Assembly: GCF_017916255.1 (NCBI RefSeq)
Contig: NZ_CP072827.1
Span: forward strand, 4,365,501 to 4,429,500
DNA length: 64,000 nucleotides
Reading direction: 5' to 3'
Origin: Streptomyces mobaraensis NBRC 13819 = DSM 40847
GTDB taxonomy: Bacteria > Actinomycetota > Actinomycetes > Streptomycetales > Streptomycetaceae
The first letter of the stretch is position 1. Each line of letters starts with the position of its first letter. Below, piece by piece: positions 1-8,916 of the stretch. The translations under genes and the position numbers were made by a program. The notes beneath the pieces were generated by a model. That model was not told where the DNA came from and made no database searches. It saw only the letters and a program-made list of their open reading frames with translations.

Positions 1-19
1 TGGGCTGACACCGGTATCG

Positions 20-63
20 CGCGCCGCGGCCCCGCACCCACTCGGGTGCGGGGCCGCGGCGCG
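20..63. terminator. Bidirectional terminator hairpin
   Basis: A perfect 20 bp GC-rich inverted repeat (20-39 with 44-63) encloses a 4-base loop. It lies just past the stop codon of the nucleotidyltransferase gene on the minus strand. There is no T-run, as is usual in Streptomyces. Confidence 0.8.
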
Positions 64-74
64 TGGTGCGGGCG

Positions 75-797
75 TCAGCCGGCGAGTTCCCGGGCCGCCT
101 CCGTCAGGTCCTTGGCGGTGTCGATGGCCCGCCAGTAGGCGCCGTGCGGCAACGGGTAGCCGGCCAGCCGCCGTTCCCGGGCCAGGCGGGGGAAGGTGGT
201 GCGCTCGTGGTCGCCGCGCTCGGGCAGCAGCTCGGCGAAGCCCGCCGAGAAGACGTAGACGCCCGCGTTGATCAGGTAGGGCGAGGGCGGGGCCTCGATG
301 AAGTCCAGGACGTGCCCGAACTCGTCGGTCTCGACCGCGCCCCAGGGGATCCGGGGCCGGGCCAGGGCGAGGGTCGCGGTGGCGTCCCGCTCGTGGTGGA
401 AGGCGGCCATCTCGCGGAGCGAGAACCGCGTCCAGATGTCCCCGTTGGTGGCGTACCAGGGCCGGTCCGGGTGGGGGAGCGAGGCGGCGGCGTGCCTGAG
501 GCCGCCGCCGCGGCCGAGCGGCTCCTTCTCGACCACCGTCGTCACCCGCAGCGGGAGGTCGGCCGACGCGAGCCACGCCTGGAGCACCTCGGCGAGGTGG
601 CCGCAGGAGACGACGGCGTCGGTGACGCCCTCGGCGGCCAGCCAGGCCAGTTGGTGGCCGATGATCGGCATGCCGGTGCCGGGGATCTCGACCATCGGCT
701 TGGGGCGGTCGTCGGTGTAAGGGCGAAGCCGTGACCCCTGGCCTCCGGCCAGGATCACGGCTTGCGCGGGTGTGGGGACGGGGTGCGTGCCGGTCAT
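75..797 (-). CDS. Sugar nucleotidyltransferase (NDP-sugar pyrophosphorylase family)
   Basis: A 240-residue protein of the NTP_transferase family, which joins a sugar-1-phosphate to a nucleoside triphosphate to make an activated NDP-sugar in the cytoplasm. The N-terminus carries the signature AVILAGGQGSRLRPYTDDRP followed by KPM, the nucleotide-binding G-x-G-x-R...KP motif. NGDIW near residue 120 is the metal-binding Asp region. It is as short as stand-alone transferases such as RmlA-like or mannose-1-phosphate types and has no left-handed helix domain. An in-frame GTG lies three codons upstream of the ATG chosen here. It is a single-gene unit ending at a strong hairpin. The sugar cannot be read from sequence. 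Confidence 0.82.
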   Translation of the reverse strand: MTGTHPVPTPAQAVILAGGQGSRLRPYTDDRPKPMVEIPGTGMPIIGHQLAWLAAEGVTDAVVSCGHLAEVLQAWLASADLPLRVTTVVEKEPLGRGGGLRHAAASLPHPDRPWYATNGDIWTRFSLREMAAFHHERDATATLALARPRIPWGAVETDEFGHVLDFIEAPPSPYLINAGVYVFSAGFAELLPERGDHERTTFPRLARERRLAGYPLPHGAYWRAIDTAKDLTEAARELAG

Positions 798-863
798 GCC
801 CCGCACGATATGCCGTGCCGCGGGGTGCGGTGCGACCGGCCGCCGCCGGGGGCGGGAGGGCCG

Positions 864-1280
864 TCAGTGGCCCTGGGCCACCCCGGAGGCGTACGAGGTG
901 TCGCAGACCGGGCGCGAGTACGCCTGGGCCTTCTTCGCGGAGTGGTACTTGGCGACGGCGGCCTGGCCGAGGACGCGGGCGATGTCGACGCAGTAACGGG
1001 CCAGCGAGGGACGGCCGTTGGTGGCGACCTGGAGGTGGGTCAGGGCCACTCCGGGGTTCTTCTCCTGGAGCTCCGTGAGCAGCTTGTCGCGCAGCACCTC
1101 ATGCGGGGCGCGGGCCCTGGCCTGGCTGGAGGCGGCGTCCGAGGACGCGGTGAGCACCTGCGACTCGGCGTTGGGCGCCGCCCACGGGACCCGGGTGACG
1201 GCGAGGGTCCCGGAGAGCACCATGACGACGGGGAGGACGAGGGCGAGGGTTCTGCCGATGCGGCGGGCGGCCTGGTTCAT
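864..1280 (-). CDS. Small exported or membrane-anchored protein, function unknown
   Basis: A 138-residue protein with a basic N-terminus (NQAARRIGR) followed by a hydrophobic segment around residues 10-30, so it is a signal-anchor or secreted protein. The remainder is hydrophilic and contains two cysteines (ARYCVDIARV and SRPVCDTSY) that could form a disulphide outside the cell. I do not recognise the family. GC3 is high and the frame is clean, so the gene is probably real. It is separated from the nucleotidyltransferase by about 65 bases, and a 14 bp palindrome lies 44 bases upstream. Confidence 0.6.
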   Translation of the reverse strand: MNQAARRIGRTLALVLPVVMVLSGTLAVTRVPWAAPNAESQVLTASSDAASSQARARAPHEVLRDKLLTELQEKNPGVALTHLQVATNGRPSLARYCVDIARVLGQAAVAKYHSAKKAQAYSRPVCDTSYASGVAQGH

Positions 1281-1323
1281 GCCGCAGATGGTAGCGAGGC
1301 GTAATGAGACCGCGACATTTAGT

Positions 1324-1337
1324 CACCCGATCGGGTG
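1324..1337. promoter_or_regulatory. 14 bp palindrome upstream of the small exported protein
   Basis: CACCCGATCGGGTG is a perfect palindrome in a relatively AT-rich stretch between the start of the exported-protein gene and the terminator of msiK. Its position fits an operator, but no regulator is adjacent and the pattern could be chance. Confidence 0.25.
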
Positions 1338-1444
1338 GCATTACCTCGGCCCTTCGGTGGGAAGGGTTGACGCCCGGGCGGCCGGACCTGGGGCGGGCGG
1401 CCCGAAATCGGTGACGCGTCCGGTTGACGGGCCGTGAGGGCCGC

Positions 1445-1470
1445 CGTGCCGCCCGCGCCGGGGCGGCACG
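1445..1470. terminator. Terminator hairpin after msiK
   Basis: A 10 bp stem (1445-1454 with 1461-1470) around a 6-base loop lies immediately downstream of the msiK stop codon on the minus strand. Further partial pairing extends the stem outward. Confidence 0.6.
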
Positions 1471-1480
1471 ACGGCGTGAA

Positions 1481-2617
<1,137 letters not shown>

Positions 2618-2679
2618 GGTGGTGGGTCCCTTCACCGGCAGGAACGTGCCGGACGATCCGAGTAGAGGGAGCGGTGCTG

Positions 2680-2695
2680 AGTGGTCCAGTCCAAT
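2680..2695. promoter_or_regulatory. Candidate DasR operator (dre-like) upstream of msiK
   Basis: AGTGGTCCAGTCCAAT agrees at 13 of 16 positions with the dre consensus A(C/G)TGGTCTAGACCA(C/G)T. It sits 63 bases upstream of the msiK start, where a promoter is expected. DasR is the GntR-type GlcNAc repressor of Streptomyces. This is assigned by motif match only. Confidence 0.45.
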
Positions 2696-2815
2696 GTGGA
2701 CGGGATGCGGTGACGGTACCTGGGGAGCGGGCCGTTGTCAGCAGGTCGCGGTCGCGAAAATTGGGGGGAGCGGCGGGGCTGTCTCCGGTTAGACTGCTTC
2801 CGCGCGCTGCCGCGT

Positions 2816-2889
2816 GCCGCCTTAGCTCAGCTGGCCAGAGCACCTGTCTTGTAAACAGGGGGTCGTCGGTTCGAATCCGACAGGCGGCT
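2816..2889 (+). tRNA. tRNA-Thr (anticodon TGT)
   Basis: The cloverleaf folds fully: acceptor stem GCCGCCT/AGGCGGC, D stem GCTC/GAGC, anticodon stem CCTGT/ACAGG with loop CTTGTAA, T stem GTCGG/CCGAC with loop TTCGAAT, discriminator T. The anticodon TGT reads the rare codon ACA. The 3' CCA is not encoded. A strong hairpin follows 20 bases downstream. Confidence 0.97.
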
Positions 2890-2908
2890 TCTTGCCGCGC
2901 ACAGCACG

Positions 2909-2932
2909 AAGCCCGGGCCTTGGCCCGGGCTT
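2909..2932 (+). terminator. Terminator of the tRNA-Thr gene
   Basis: AAGCCCGGGCC and GGCCCGGGCTT form a perfect 11 bp stem with a 2-base loop, followed by TGTTGT. It is a canonical intrinsic terminator placed just after the tRNA. Confidence 0.85.
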
Positions 2933-2936
2933 TGTT

Positions 2937-3065
2937 GTGCCCCGGTCCCGCCCTTTCACCGTTTCTTGCGGGGGCAAGCCCCCGCACCCCCGAAGCGCCC
3001 TGCGGGCTCTCCCAGAGGGGCCTGGGGGCGCAGCCCCCAGGAAACGGCGAAAGGGTGGGAAGGGG
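2937..3065. repeat. Dispersed intergenic palindromic repeat, copy A (partial)
   Basis: This stretch opens with GTGCCCCGGTCCCGCCCTTT and closes with its near-complement (GGAAACGGCGAAAGGGTGGG). It has internal inverted repeats built on GCGGGGG...CCCCCGC and CCTGGGGGC...GCCCCCAGG. The same outer modules recur near 29.1, 42.6 and 56.0 kb. This copy lacks the central module built on the CCGGACGGGC arms. It lies between the tRNA terminator and the end of the MMPL gene and may also terminate that gene. Confidence 0.75.
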
Positions 3066-3071
3066 GCGGAA

Positions 3072-5240
3072 CTACCGCCGACCGGAGTACGAGGCGTGGT
3101 CCTCGTACGAGTCCGTGCCGGCGTAGGGGGTCGGCTCCGCCTGACGCGGAGCGTCCTGGTGGCCCGGCCACCACGCCTTGTGCCCGAGCAGCGACGTGAC
3201 CGTCGGCACGAGCAGCATGGCCATCACGAACGCGGTGAGCAGGATGCCGAAGGCGACCGCGAAGCCCATCTGCTGGAGCATGGAGTTCTCGGCGAGCAGC
3301 AGCACACCGAACGTACCGGCGAGGATGATCGCCGCGGAGGCGACCGTCGGGGCCGACTGGGCGACCGCGGTGCGGATGGCCTCGCGCGGGGCCACGCCCT
3401 TGCGGACCTCCTCACGGAGGCGGGCGACCATCAGGATGTTGTAGTCCGTGCCGATCGCCACCACGAAGAGGTAGATGATGATCGGCAGCATGAACAGCAT
3501 GCCGTCCTCGCCCTTGAGGTCCTGGAACAGCCAGACCGTGGAGCCGAGGGTGGCGCCGAAGCCGAGGGCGACGGCGATCATCAGGTACAGCGGGGCGACC
3601 AGGCTGCGCAGCAGCAGGCCCAGGATCAGCATGATCGCCAGGCCGGCGACCGGGAAGACGACCTTGTAGTCGTGCTGGACGGCGTTCTCGATGTCGGTGA
3701 GGACCGCCGAGGTGCCGCCCACCAGGGCCTCGCTGCCCTTCGGGGCCGCCTGGTGCGCCGTGTCGCGCAGCTCGCCGCCGACGAGCTTGATGGCCTCGTC
3801 GTGGTTGGGCTTGGCCTTGGTGACCACGCTGAACTGGACGACGGACCCGTCCTTGCTGGGGACGGCCGGACTGACCTTGTCCACGCCCTTGACGGCCGCG
3901 AGCTTGCCGCGGAACGCCTCCAGCTCGCCCTTGTCGAGCCGTGCCCCGTCCTTCGCCTTGACGAACACCATGGCCGGGTCGGCCTGGCCGGCGGAGAAGC
4001 CCTTCTGGAGGTCCTTCATCGCCTGGACGGACTCCAGCTTGTCGGGCAGCTGGCTGTCCATGTCCCACTGCGACTTGAAGCCGAAGGCGCCGACCGCGAG
4101 GACGGCGAGCACCACCGTGGAGAGCGCCGCCACGATGCCCGGGCGCCGGGAGACCAGGCCGCCGACCGCGTTGGCCGTGCGGTTCTTCGGGGTCTTCTTC
4201 CACGCCTTGGACGGCCAGAACGCCTTGGTGCCGAGCAGCGAGAAGACGGCGGGGACCAGCGTCAGGGCGGCGATCAGGGTCACGCCCACGGCGATCGCCA
4301 GGGACGGGCCCAGGGCCTTCATCATGCCCATCGTGGACAGCAGCAGGGCCAGGAACGAGGCGATGACCGCGCCGGCGGCGGAGGCGATGGTCTCGCCCAC
4401 CCGCGCGACCGCCTCGGCCAGGGCCGTCTTGGGCTCCTCACCCTTGCGCAGCAGCTCGCGGTAGCGGAACAGCAGGAAGAGGATGTAGTCGGTGCCCACG
4501 CCGAAGAGCACCACGATGAGGATCGGGGTGACGCTGGCGTCGGCCTTCAGCCCGCCGACGTCGGCCGCCGTGCCGATGAGGCCGTTGGCCACCGAGGTGA
4601 CGAGCAGGATGATCAGGACCGGCAGGATGGCGATGAGCGGGCTGCGGAAGATGGCCAGCAGCAGCACGATGATGAGGACCAGCGTGGCCATCATGATCAT
4701 GCCGTCGGTGTCGCCGGACTGCTCCTTGGAGTCGAGGTTGGACGCCGCCGAGCCGGTGACGCCCAGCTTCAACTGGGTGCCCTTCAGCAAGGGTTTGGCG
4801 TCCTTGCGGAGGGACTTGATCGACTCCATGACGGTGTCGTCCGACCAGTTCTTCTCACCGGAGTAGATGTTGGCCAGGGCTATCTCGCCGTTGGGCGAGA
4901 CCGCTTCCGGCCCGGTCGTCACCTTGGATATCTTCTTGTAGTGCTTGTCCTGGAGGGCGGCGGCGACCTTCGCCACGTCCTGCTTGTCCTGGGCGGTGAG
5001 CTTCCCCCCGTCGGAACGCTTGAAGACGCCCACGGCCGCGGCCTGTTCGTCCTGGGGGAACGCCTTCTCCTGGACCTTGCCCGCCTGCACGGACTCGTAG
5101 TGGGACGGAAGGAACTCCGCCTGGTCCGTGGTGGACTTCAGACCCGGCGCCAGGACACCGAGGGCCACGGCTGCCACGACCCAGGCCAGGATCGTGAGCC
5201 AGGGCCGGTGGACGGCGAACCGCCCGACTCGTCGGAACAT
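3072..5240 (-). CDS. MMPL-family (RND superfamily) membrane transporter
   Basis: A 722-residue polytopic membrane protein of the MMPL/ActII-3 type, expected to export lipids, antibiotics or other hydrophobic compounds using the proton gradient. An N-terminal membrane helix (residues 13-35) precedes an extracellular domain. Two related membrane halves then follow, each carrying the GTDY signature (FGVGTDYILFLLFRYRELL and IGTDYNILMVARLREEV), as expected for the duplicated RND fold. The ATG at 5240 (MFRRVGRFAVHRP) has AAGGGGGAG upstream. The longer frame to 5357 is a non-coding extension. The C-terminus is short, polar and tyrosine-rich. A perfect palindrome lies about 115 bases upstream and may bind a regulator encoded elsewhere. 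Confidence 0.9.
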   Translation of the reverse strand: MFRRVGRFAVHRPWLTILAWVVAAVALGVLAPGLKSTTDQAEFLPSHYESVQAGKVQEKAFPQDEQAAAVGVFKRSDGGKLTAQDKQDVAKVAAALQDKHYKKISKVTTGPEAVSPNGEIALANIYSGEKNWSDDTVMESIKSLRKDAKPLLKGTQLKLGVTGSAASNLDSKEQSGDTDGMIMMATLVLIIVLLLAIFRSPLIAILPVLIILLVTSVANGLIGTAADVGGLKADASVTPILIVVLFGVGTDYILFLLFRYRELLRKGEEPKTALAEAVARVGETIASAAGAVIASFLALLLSTMGMMKALGPSLAIAVGVTLIAALTLVPAVFSLLGTKAFWPSKAWKKTPKNRTANAVGGLVSRRPGIVAALSTVVLAVLAVGAFGFKSQWDMDSQLPDKLESVQAMKDLQKGFSAGQADPAMVFVKAKDGARLDKGELEAFRGKLAAVKGVDKVSPAVPSKDGSVVQFSVVTKAKPNHDEAIKLVGGELRDTAHQAAPKGSEALVGGTSAVLTDIENAVQHDYKVVFPVAGLAIMLILGLLLRSLVAPLYLMIAVALGFGATLGSTVWLFQDLKGEDGMLFMLPIIIYLFVVAIGTDYNILMVARLREEVRKGVAPREAIRTAVAQSAPTVASAAIILAGTFGVLLLAENSMLQQMGFAVAFGILLTAFVMAMLLVPTVTSLLGHKAWWPGHQDAPRQAEPTPYAGTDSYEDHASYSGRR

Positions 5241-5353
5241 GGTGTGGAGCTCCCCCTTGGAATTGCGTGGATCTATCGGAACACTGAGTGGATACTGATC
5301 GGGTGGTGCACGGGTTCGACGCGGCCCGGCGGAGGGTACGGATGTCCGAACGG

Positions 5354-5374
5354 GCATCCCTACGCTAGGGATGC
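5354..5374. promoter_or_regulatory. Perfect palindrome in the MMPL/M24 divergent promoter region
   Basis: GCATCCCTA-cgc-TAGGGATGC has 9 bp arms and a 3-base spacer. It lies between the divergent MMPL transporter and M24 peptidase genes, nearer the transporter. The length and symmetry resemble a TetR or PadR operator, but no regulator gene is adjacent. Confidence 0.45.
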
Positions 5375-5437
5375 TCTTTACCTGGGTCCAACGATTACTC
5401 GAGGAATCAGGGGAAAATCGGTCCTGGGGTGGGGTCG

Positions 5438-5457
5438 TCTCCTCCCCTCGGAGGAGA
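5438..5457. repeat. Short inverted repeat upstream of the M24 peptidase
   Basis: TCTCCTCC and GGAGGAGA form an 8 bp stem with a CCTC loop about 65 bases before the peptidase start. It could be an operator or a 5' UTR hairpin. No further evidence is available. Confidence 0.3.
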
Positions 5458-5520
5458 GGCGTCTCACCCGTGGGGTAGAGATCACCTGCCGAACGCCTCC
5501 ACCCGGATTACGCTGCCCCC

Positions 5521-6657
5521 ATGGCGATCACGTCGATGGAAGCGTCCTCCCGCCCGCTGGGCCCGGAGCACTACGCGGCCCGGATGGAGCGCGCGGCCCG
5601 CTCCGCCGCCCAGGCCGGCATGGCCGGACTGATCATCGCGCCCGGCCCCGACCTGGCCTGGCTCTGCGGCTACCACCCGCCCGTCACCGAACGTCTCACC
5701 GCGCTGGTGGTGACCCCCGGCCGCAGGACGCTGCTGCTGGTCCCCGAGCTGGAGCGGCCCGACGCGGAAAAGGCGCCCGGCGCCCCGGCGTTGACCGTCG
5801 TCGGCTGGCGGGACGCCGAGAACCCCTACGACGCGCTCGCCGCGCACCTCGAACCGCAAGGCCGCTACGGGGTGTCCGACAACACCTGGGCGCTGCACCT
5901 GCTGGCCTTCCAGCGGCTGCGCCCCGGCGGGGCCCACGCCGCCCTGACCGAGGCGCTGCCCATGCTGCGCGCGGTCAAGGACGGGTACGAGGTCGAGCGG
6001 CTGGCGGCGGCGGGCGCGGCGGCCGACGCCACGTACGAGGAGATCGTCCGGCTGCCGTTCGCCGGGCGGCGGGAGCGCGAGGTGGCCGCCGACCTGGACC
6101 GGCTGCTGCGCGAGCACGGCCACCAGCAGGTGGACTTCACCATCGTCGGCTCGGGTCCCAACGGCGCCAATCCGCACCACGAGGCGGGGGACCGGGTGAT
6201 CCAGGACGGCGACATGGTCGTGATGGACTTCGGCGGCCTGATGGACGGTTACGGCTCCGACACCACCCGTACGGTGCACGTCGGGGAGCCGGGTGCCGAG
6301 GAGCGCAAGGTCCACGACCTGGTCCGGGAGGCGCAGCAGGCGGCGTTCGAGGCCGTCCGGCCGGGGGCCGCCTGCCAGGACGTCGACCGGGCCGCCCGCC
6401 AGGTGATCGCGCGCAACGGCTACGGCGAGTACTTCGTCCACCGGACGGGCCACGGGATCGGCGTCACCACGCACGAGCCGCCGTACATGGTCGAGGGCGA
6501 GCACCTGACGCTGGTGCCGGGGATGTGCTTCTCGATCGAGCCCGGGATCTATCTGCCGGGCCGGTTCGGGGTGCGGATCGAGGACATCGTGGTCTGCACG
6601 GAGGACGGCGGGCGGCGGCTGAACACGACGGGCCGGGAGCTGCTCGTCGTGGCGTGA
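5521..6657 (+). CDS. M24 family metallopeptidase (Xaa-Pro aminopeptidase-like)
   Basis: A 378-residue cytoplasmic enzyme with a creatinase/prolidase layout: an N-terminal creatinase-like domain (to about residue 150) and a C-terminal pita-bread peptidase domain. All five metal ligands of the M24 fold are visible: Asp in VMDFGG (about 236), Asp in YGSDTTR, His in RTGHGIG (about 309), Glu in FSIEPGIY (about 339) and Glu in RIEDIV (about 353). It should remove N-terminal residues ahead of proline from short peptides. It is divergent from the MMPL gene and convergent with the MFS gene, whose stop codon is only 8 bases away. Confidence 0.9.
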   Translation: MAITSMEASSRPLGPEHYAARMERAARSAAQAGMAGLIIAPGPDLAWLCGYHPPVTERLTALVVTPGRRTLLLVPELERPDAEKAPGAPALTVVGWRDAENPYDALAAHLEPQGRYGVSDNTWALHLLAFQRLRPGGAHAALTEALPMLRAVKDGYEVERLAAAGAAADATYEEIVRLPFAGRREREVAADLDRLLREHGHQQVDFTIVGSGPNGANPHHEAGDRVIQDGDMVVMDFGGLMDGYGSDTTRTVHVGEPGAEERKVHDLVREAQQAAFEAVRPGAACQDVDRAARQVIARNGYGEYFVHRTGHGIGVTTHEPPYMVEGEHLTLVPGMCFSIEPGIYLPGRFGVRIEDIVVCTEDGGRRLNTTGRELLVVA

Positions 6658-6665
6658 CGCCGGTC

Positions 6666-8222
6666 CTACGGGCGGGTCCGGCGCGGCTCCCGTTCCGTCC
6701 GGGTCCCGCGGGGGCCGCCCTCCGGCGCCCGGTCGCCGTGGCGCGGGGCCGGGGCCGTGATCACCAGCCAGGCCACCGCCGAGGCGGCCAGCATGATCAC
6801 CGAGGCCCAGGCCAGCCCGACGTGGAAGCCGTGCACCACCCCGTCCTTGACGATCGCCGAGCGCGCCGCCGGTGTCACCGGCCCGGTGGCCGCCGCCGAT
6901 TTCAGGTGCGCGGCGACGTACGAGCCGGTGGTGGCGGTCGCGATGGTGTTGAGCAGCGCGGTGCCGATCGAACCGCCCACTTGCTGGCAGGTGTTGACGG
7001 TGGCGGAGGTGACGCCGGAGTCGTTCGGGTCGACGCCCTTCGTCGCGGTGTCCATCACCGCCACGAAGATCAGGCCCAGGCCCAGGCCGAAGAGGATCGT
7101 CGACGGCAGGACGTGCACCGCGTAGTCCGCCCGCACCGGCAGGGACGTCAGCAGGAACAGCGCGACGGCCGCCAGCAGCGTCCCCGGCGTGATCAGCAGC
7201 CGAGGCGGCAGCCGGTGCAGCAGCCGGGAGGCGATCTGGGTGCTGGTGACGATGATCGTGGCGGACATCGGCAGGAACGCCAGGCCGGCCTCGACCGGCC
7301 GGTAGCCGAGGACGAGCTGGAAGTAGTACGTCATGTACAGGAACATCCCGAACATGGCGATCACGGCCAGGCCCAGCGTCAGGAACGCCCCCGCCCGGTT
7401 GCGGTCGCGGACGACGCGCGGCGGCAGCAGCGGGTGGCGGGCCCGGGTCTGCCACCAGCCGAACAGCGCCAGCAGCGCCACGCCGCCGACCAGCAGGGTG
7501 AGCACCCGGGGGCTGTCCCAGCCGTGCGGTTCGGCCTCGCTGCACCCGTAGACGACGGCGACCAGGCCCGTACAGGCCAGGAGGACGCCGCGCAGGTCCA
7601 GCCGGGTGCGCCGTTCGGGGCGGTGGTCGTGCAGGGCCCACAGGCCGCCGGCGAAGGCGATGAGGGCGATCGGGGCGTTGACGTACATGCACCAGCGCCA
7701 GTCCAGGTACTCGGTGAGCAGACCGCCCGCGAGCAGTCCGACGGCCGAGCCCGCGCCCGCGATGCCGCTGTACACGCCGAACGCCTTGCCGCGCTCGCGC
7801 GGGTCGGTGAACGTCGTCGTGAGCAGGGAGAGCGCGGAGGGCGCCAGCAGGGCGGCGAAGACGCCTTGCAGCGCCCGCGCGCCGAAGAGCTGCCAGTCCG
7901 TGTGCGCGGCGCCGCCCAGTGCCGAGGCGACGGCGAAGCCGATCAGCCCCGCGAGGAAGGTCCGCTTCCGGCCGACCAGGTCCGCGATCCGGCCGCCGAG
8001 CAGCAGCAGCCCGCCGAAGGCCAGGGTGTACGCCGTGATCACCCACTGCCGGTTGGTGTCCGACATCGACAGGTCGCGCTGGGCGGACGGGAGGGCGATG
8101 TTCACGATCGTCGCGTCGAGGACGACCATCAGCTGGGCGAGGCCGATGAACACCAGGCCCCACCAGCGGCGGGGGTCGGTGGCGGGGGAGGCGGCGGTGA
8201 TCGGTTCGGATGTGGGGCTCAT
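6666..8222 (-). CDS. DHA2-type MFS drug exporter (14 TM)
   Basis: A 518-residue MFS protein of the EmrB/QacA type, predicted to have 14 membrane helices and to export drugs or toxic metabolites by proton antiport. Family features include the motif C-like segment (GIAGAGSAVGLLAGGLLTEY) and the helix 2-3 loop ADLVGRKRTF (motif A, G-x-x-x-D-x-x-G-R-K/R). It also has the antiporter-type opening RRWWGLVFIGLAQLMVVLDA with TIVNIALP. The C-terminal tail is basic and disordered (RHGDRAPEGGPRGTRTER). The ATG is preceded by AGGTTCCGCG only, a weak site. No regulator gene is adjacent. Confidence 0.9.
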   Translation of the reverse strand: MSPTSEPITAASPATDPRRWWGLVFIGLAQLMVVLDATIVNIALPSAQRDLSMSDTNRQWVITAYTLAFGGLLLLGGRIADLVGRKRTFLAGLIGFAVASALGGAAHTDWQLFGARALQGVFAALLAPSALSLLTTTFTDPRERGKAFGVYSGIAGAGSAVGLLAGGLLTEYLDWRWCMYVNAPIALIAFAGGLWALHDHRPERRTRLDLRGVLLACTGLVAVVYGCSEAEPHGWDSPRVLTLLVGGVALLALFGWWQTRARHPLLPPRVVRDRNRAGAFLTLGLAVIAMFGMFLYMTYYFQLVLGYRPVEAGLAFLPMSATIIVTSTQIASRLLHRLPPRLLITPGTLLAAVALFLLTSLPVRADYAVHVLPSTILFGLGLGLIFVAVMDTATKGVDPNDSGVTSATVNTCQQVGGSIGTALLNTIATATTGSYVAAHLKSAAATGPVTPAARSAIVKDGVVHGFHVGLAWASVIMLAASAVAWLVITAPAPRHGDRAPEGGPRGTRTEREPRRTRP

Positions 8223-8339
8223 CGCGGAACCTCGCGGCCATGGGGTGCGGAAGCTCTCGGATCAGCCTAGGCGCTGGGGGTGCCGGCCGCCTCTTGAGGC
8301 ACCTGGGCCCCATGGGACCCGCCGGTCGTCACCCGCGCG

Positions 8340-8837
8340 TCACACGCGCGGGAAGCGGCTCTGGAGCGTCCAGACGACCGGGTTGTCCGCCAGGCCCTCG
8401 TGCATGTCGGAGAGGTCGGCGATCAGGTCGTGCAGGAAGTCCCGGGCCTCCCGGCGGAGCGCCCGGTGGTCGAGGACGAGCGGGGGCTCGTCGGCGGGGA
8501 CCCAGTCCGCGGTGACCTCCACCCAGCCGAAGCGCCGCTCGAAGAGCAGGCGGTCGCTGGACTCGGTGAAGTCCAGTTCGGCGTACTGCGGGGCGGCCGA
8601 CCGGGAGCCGCGCGGGTCGCGGTCCAGCTCCTCGACGATGTCGCACAGCGCCCAGGCGAAGTCCAGCACCGGCACCCATCCCCAGGCTGTGGACAGCTCC
8701 CGGTCCTCCTTGGTGTCGGCGAGGTAGACGTCGCCGCAGAAGAGGTCGTGCCGCAGGGCCCGGACGTCGGCGGTGCGGTAGTCCGTCTGCGGCGGGTCGG
8801 GGAAGCGGCGGGAGAGCGAGTAGCCGAGGTCGATCAC
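8340..8837 (-). CDS. Uncharacterised cytoplasmic protein, 165 aa
   Basis: A soluble acidic protein with no signal peptide or membrane segment, rich in Trp and Asp (STAWGWVPVLDFAWALCDIV, RRFGWVEVTADWVPADE). The tail RREARDFLHDLIADLSD is a likely amphipathic helix. The motif-like pattern suggests a conserved actinobacterial family of unknown function. I do not assign one. It is a single-gene unit on the minus strand between the MFS exporter and the M4 protease, whose terminator separates them. Confidence 0.65.
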   Translation of the reverse strand: MIDLGYSLSRRFPDPPQTDYRTADVRALRHDLFCGDVYLADTKEDRELSTAWGWVPVLDFAWALCDIVEELDRDPRGSRSAAPQYAELDFTESSDRLLFERRFGWVEVTADWVPADEPPLVLDHRALRREARDFLHDLIADLSDMHEGLADNPVVWTLQSRFPRV

Positions 8838-8858
8838 GTCCCCGATGGTGTCACGACG

Positions 8859-8892
8859 CCCGTGCCCCCGGCGCGGCGGCCGGGGGCACGGG
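8859..8892 (-). terminator. Terminator of the M4 metalloprotease gene
   Basis: A perfect 13 bp stem (8859-8871 with 8880-8892) built on CCCGTGCCCCCGG encloses an 8-base loop. It lies 25 bases beyond the stop codon of the minus-strand protease gene. Confidence 0.75.
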
Positions 8893-8916
8893 ATGCGGTC
8901 CGATCGTGCGGTGGGA

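Noticed and set aside
2892..8270. A very long plus-strand open frame (about 1.8 kb of residues) across MMPL, M24 and MFS genes
   Set aside because: It is antisense to well-supported genes, lacks a ribosome site, and its composition (Asp/Gly/Arg repeats) is that of a high-GC shadow frame.
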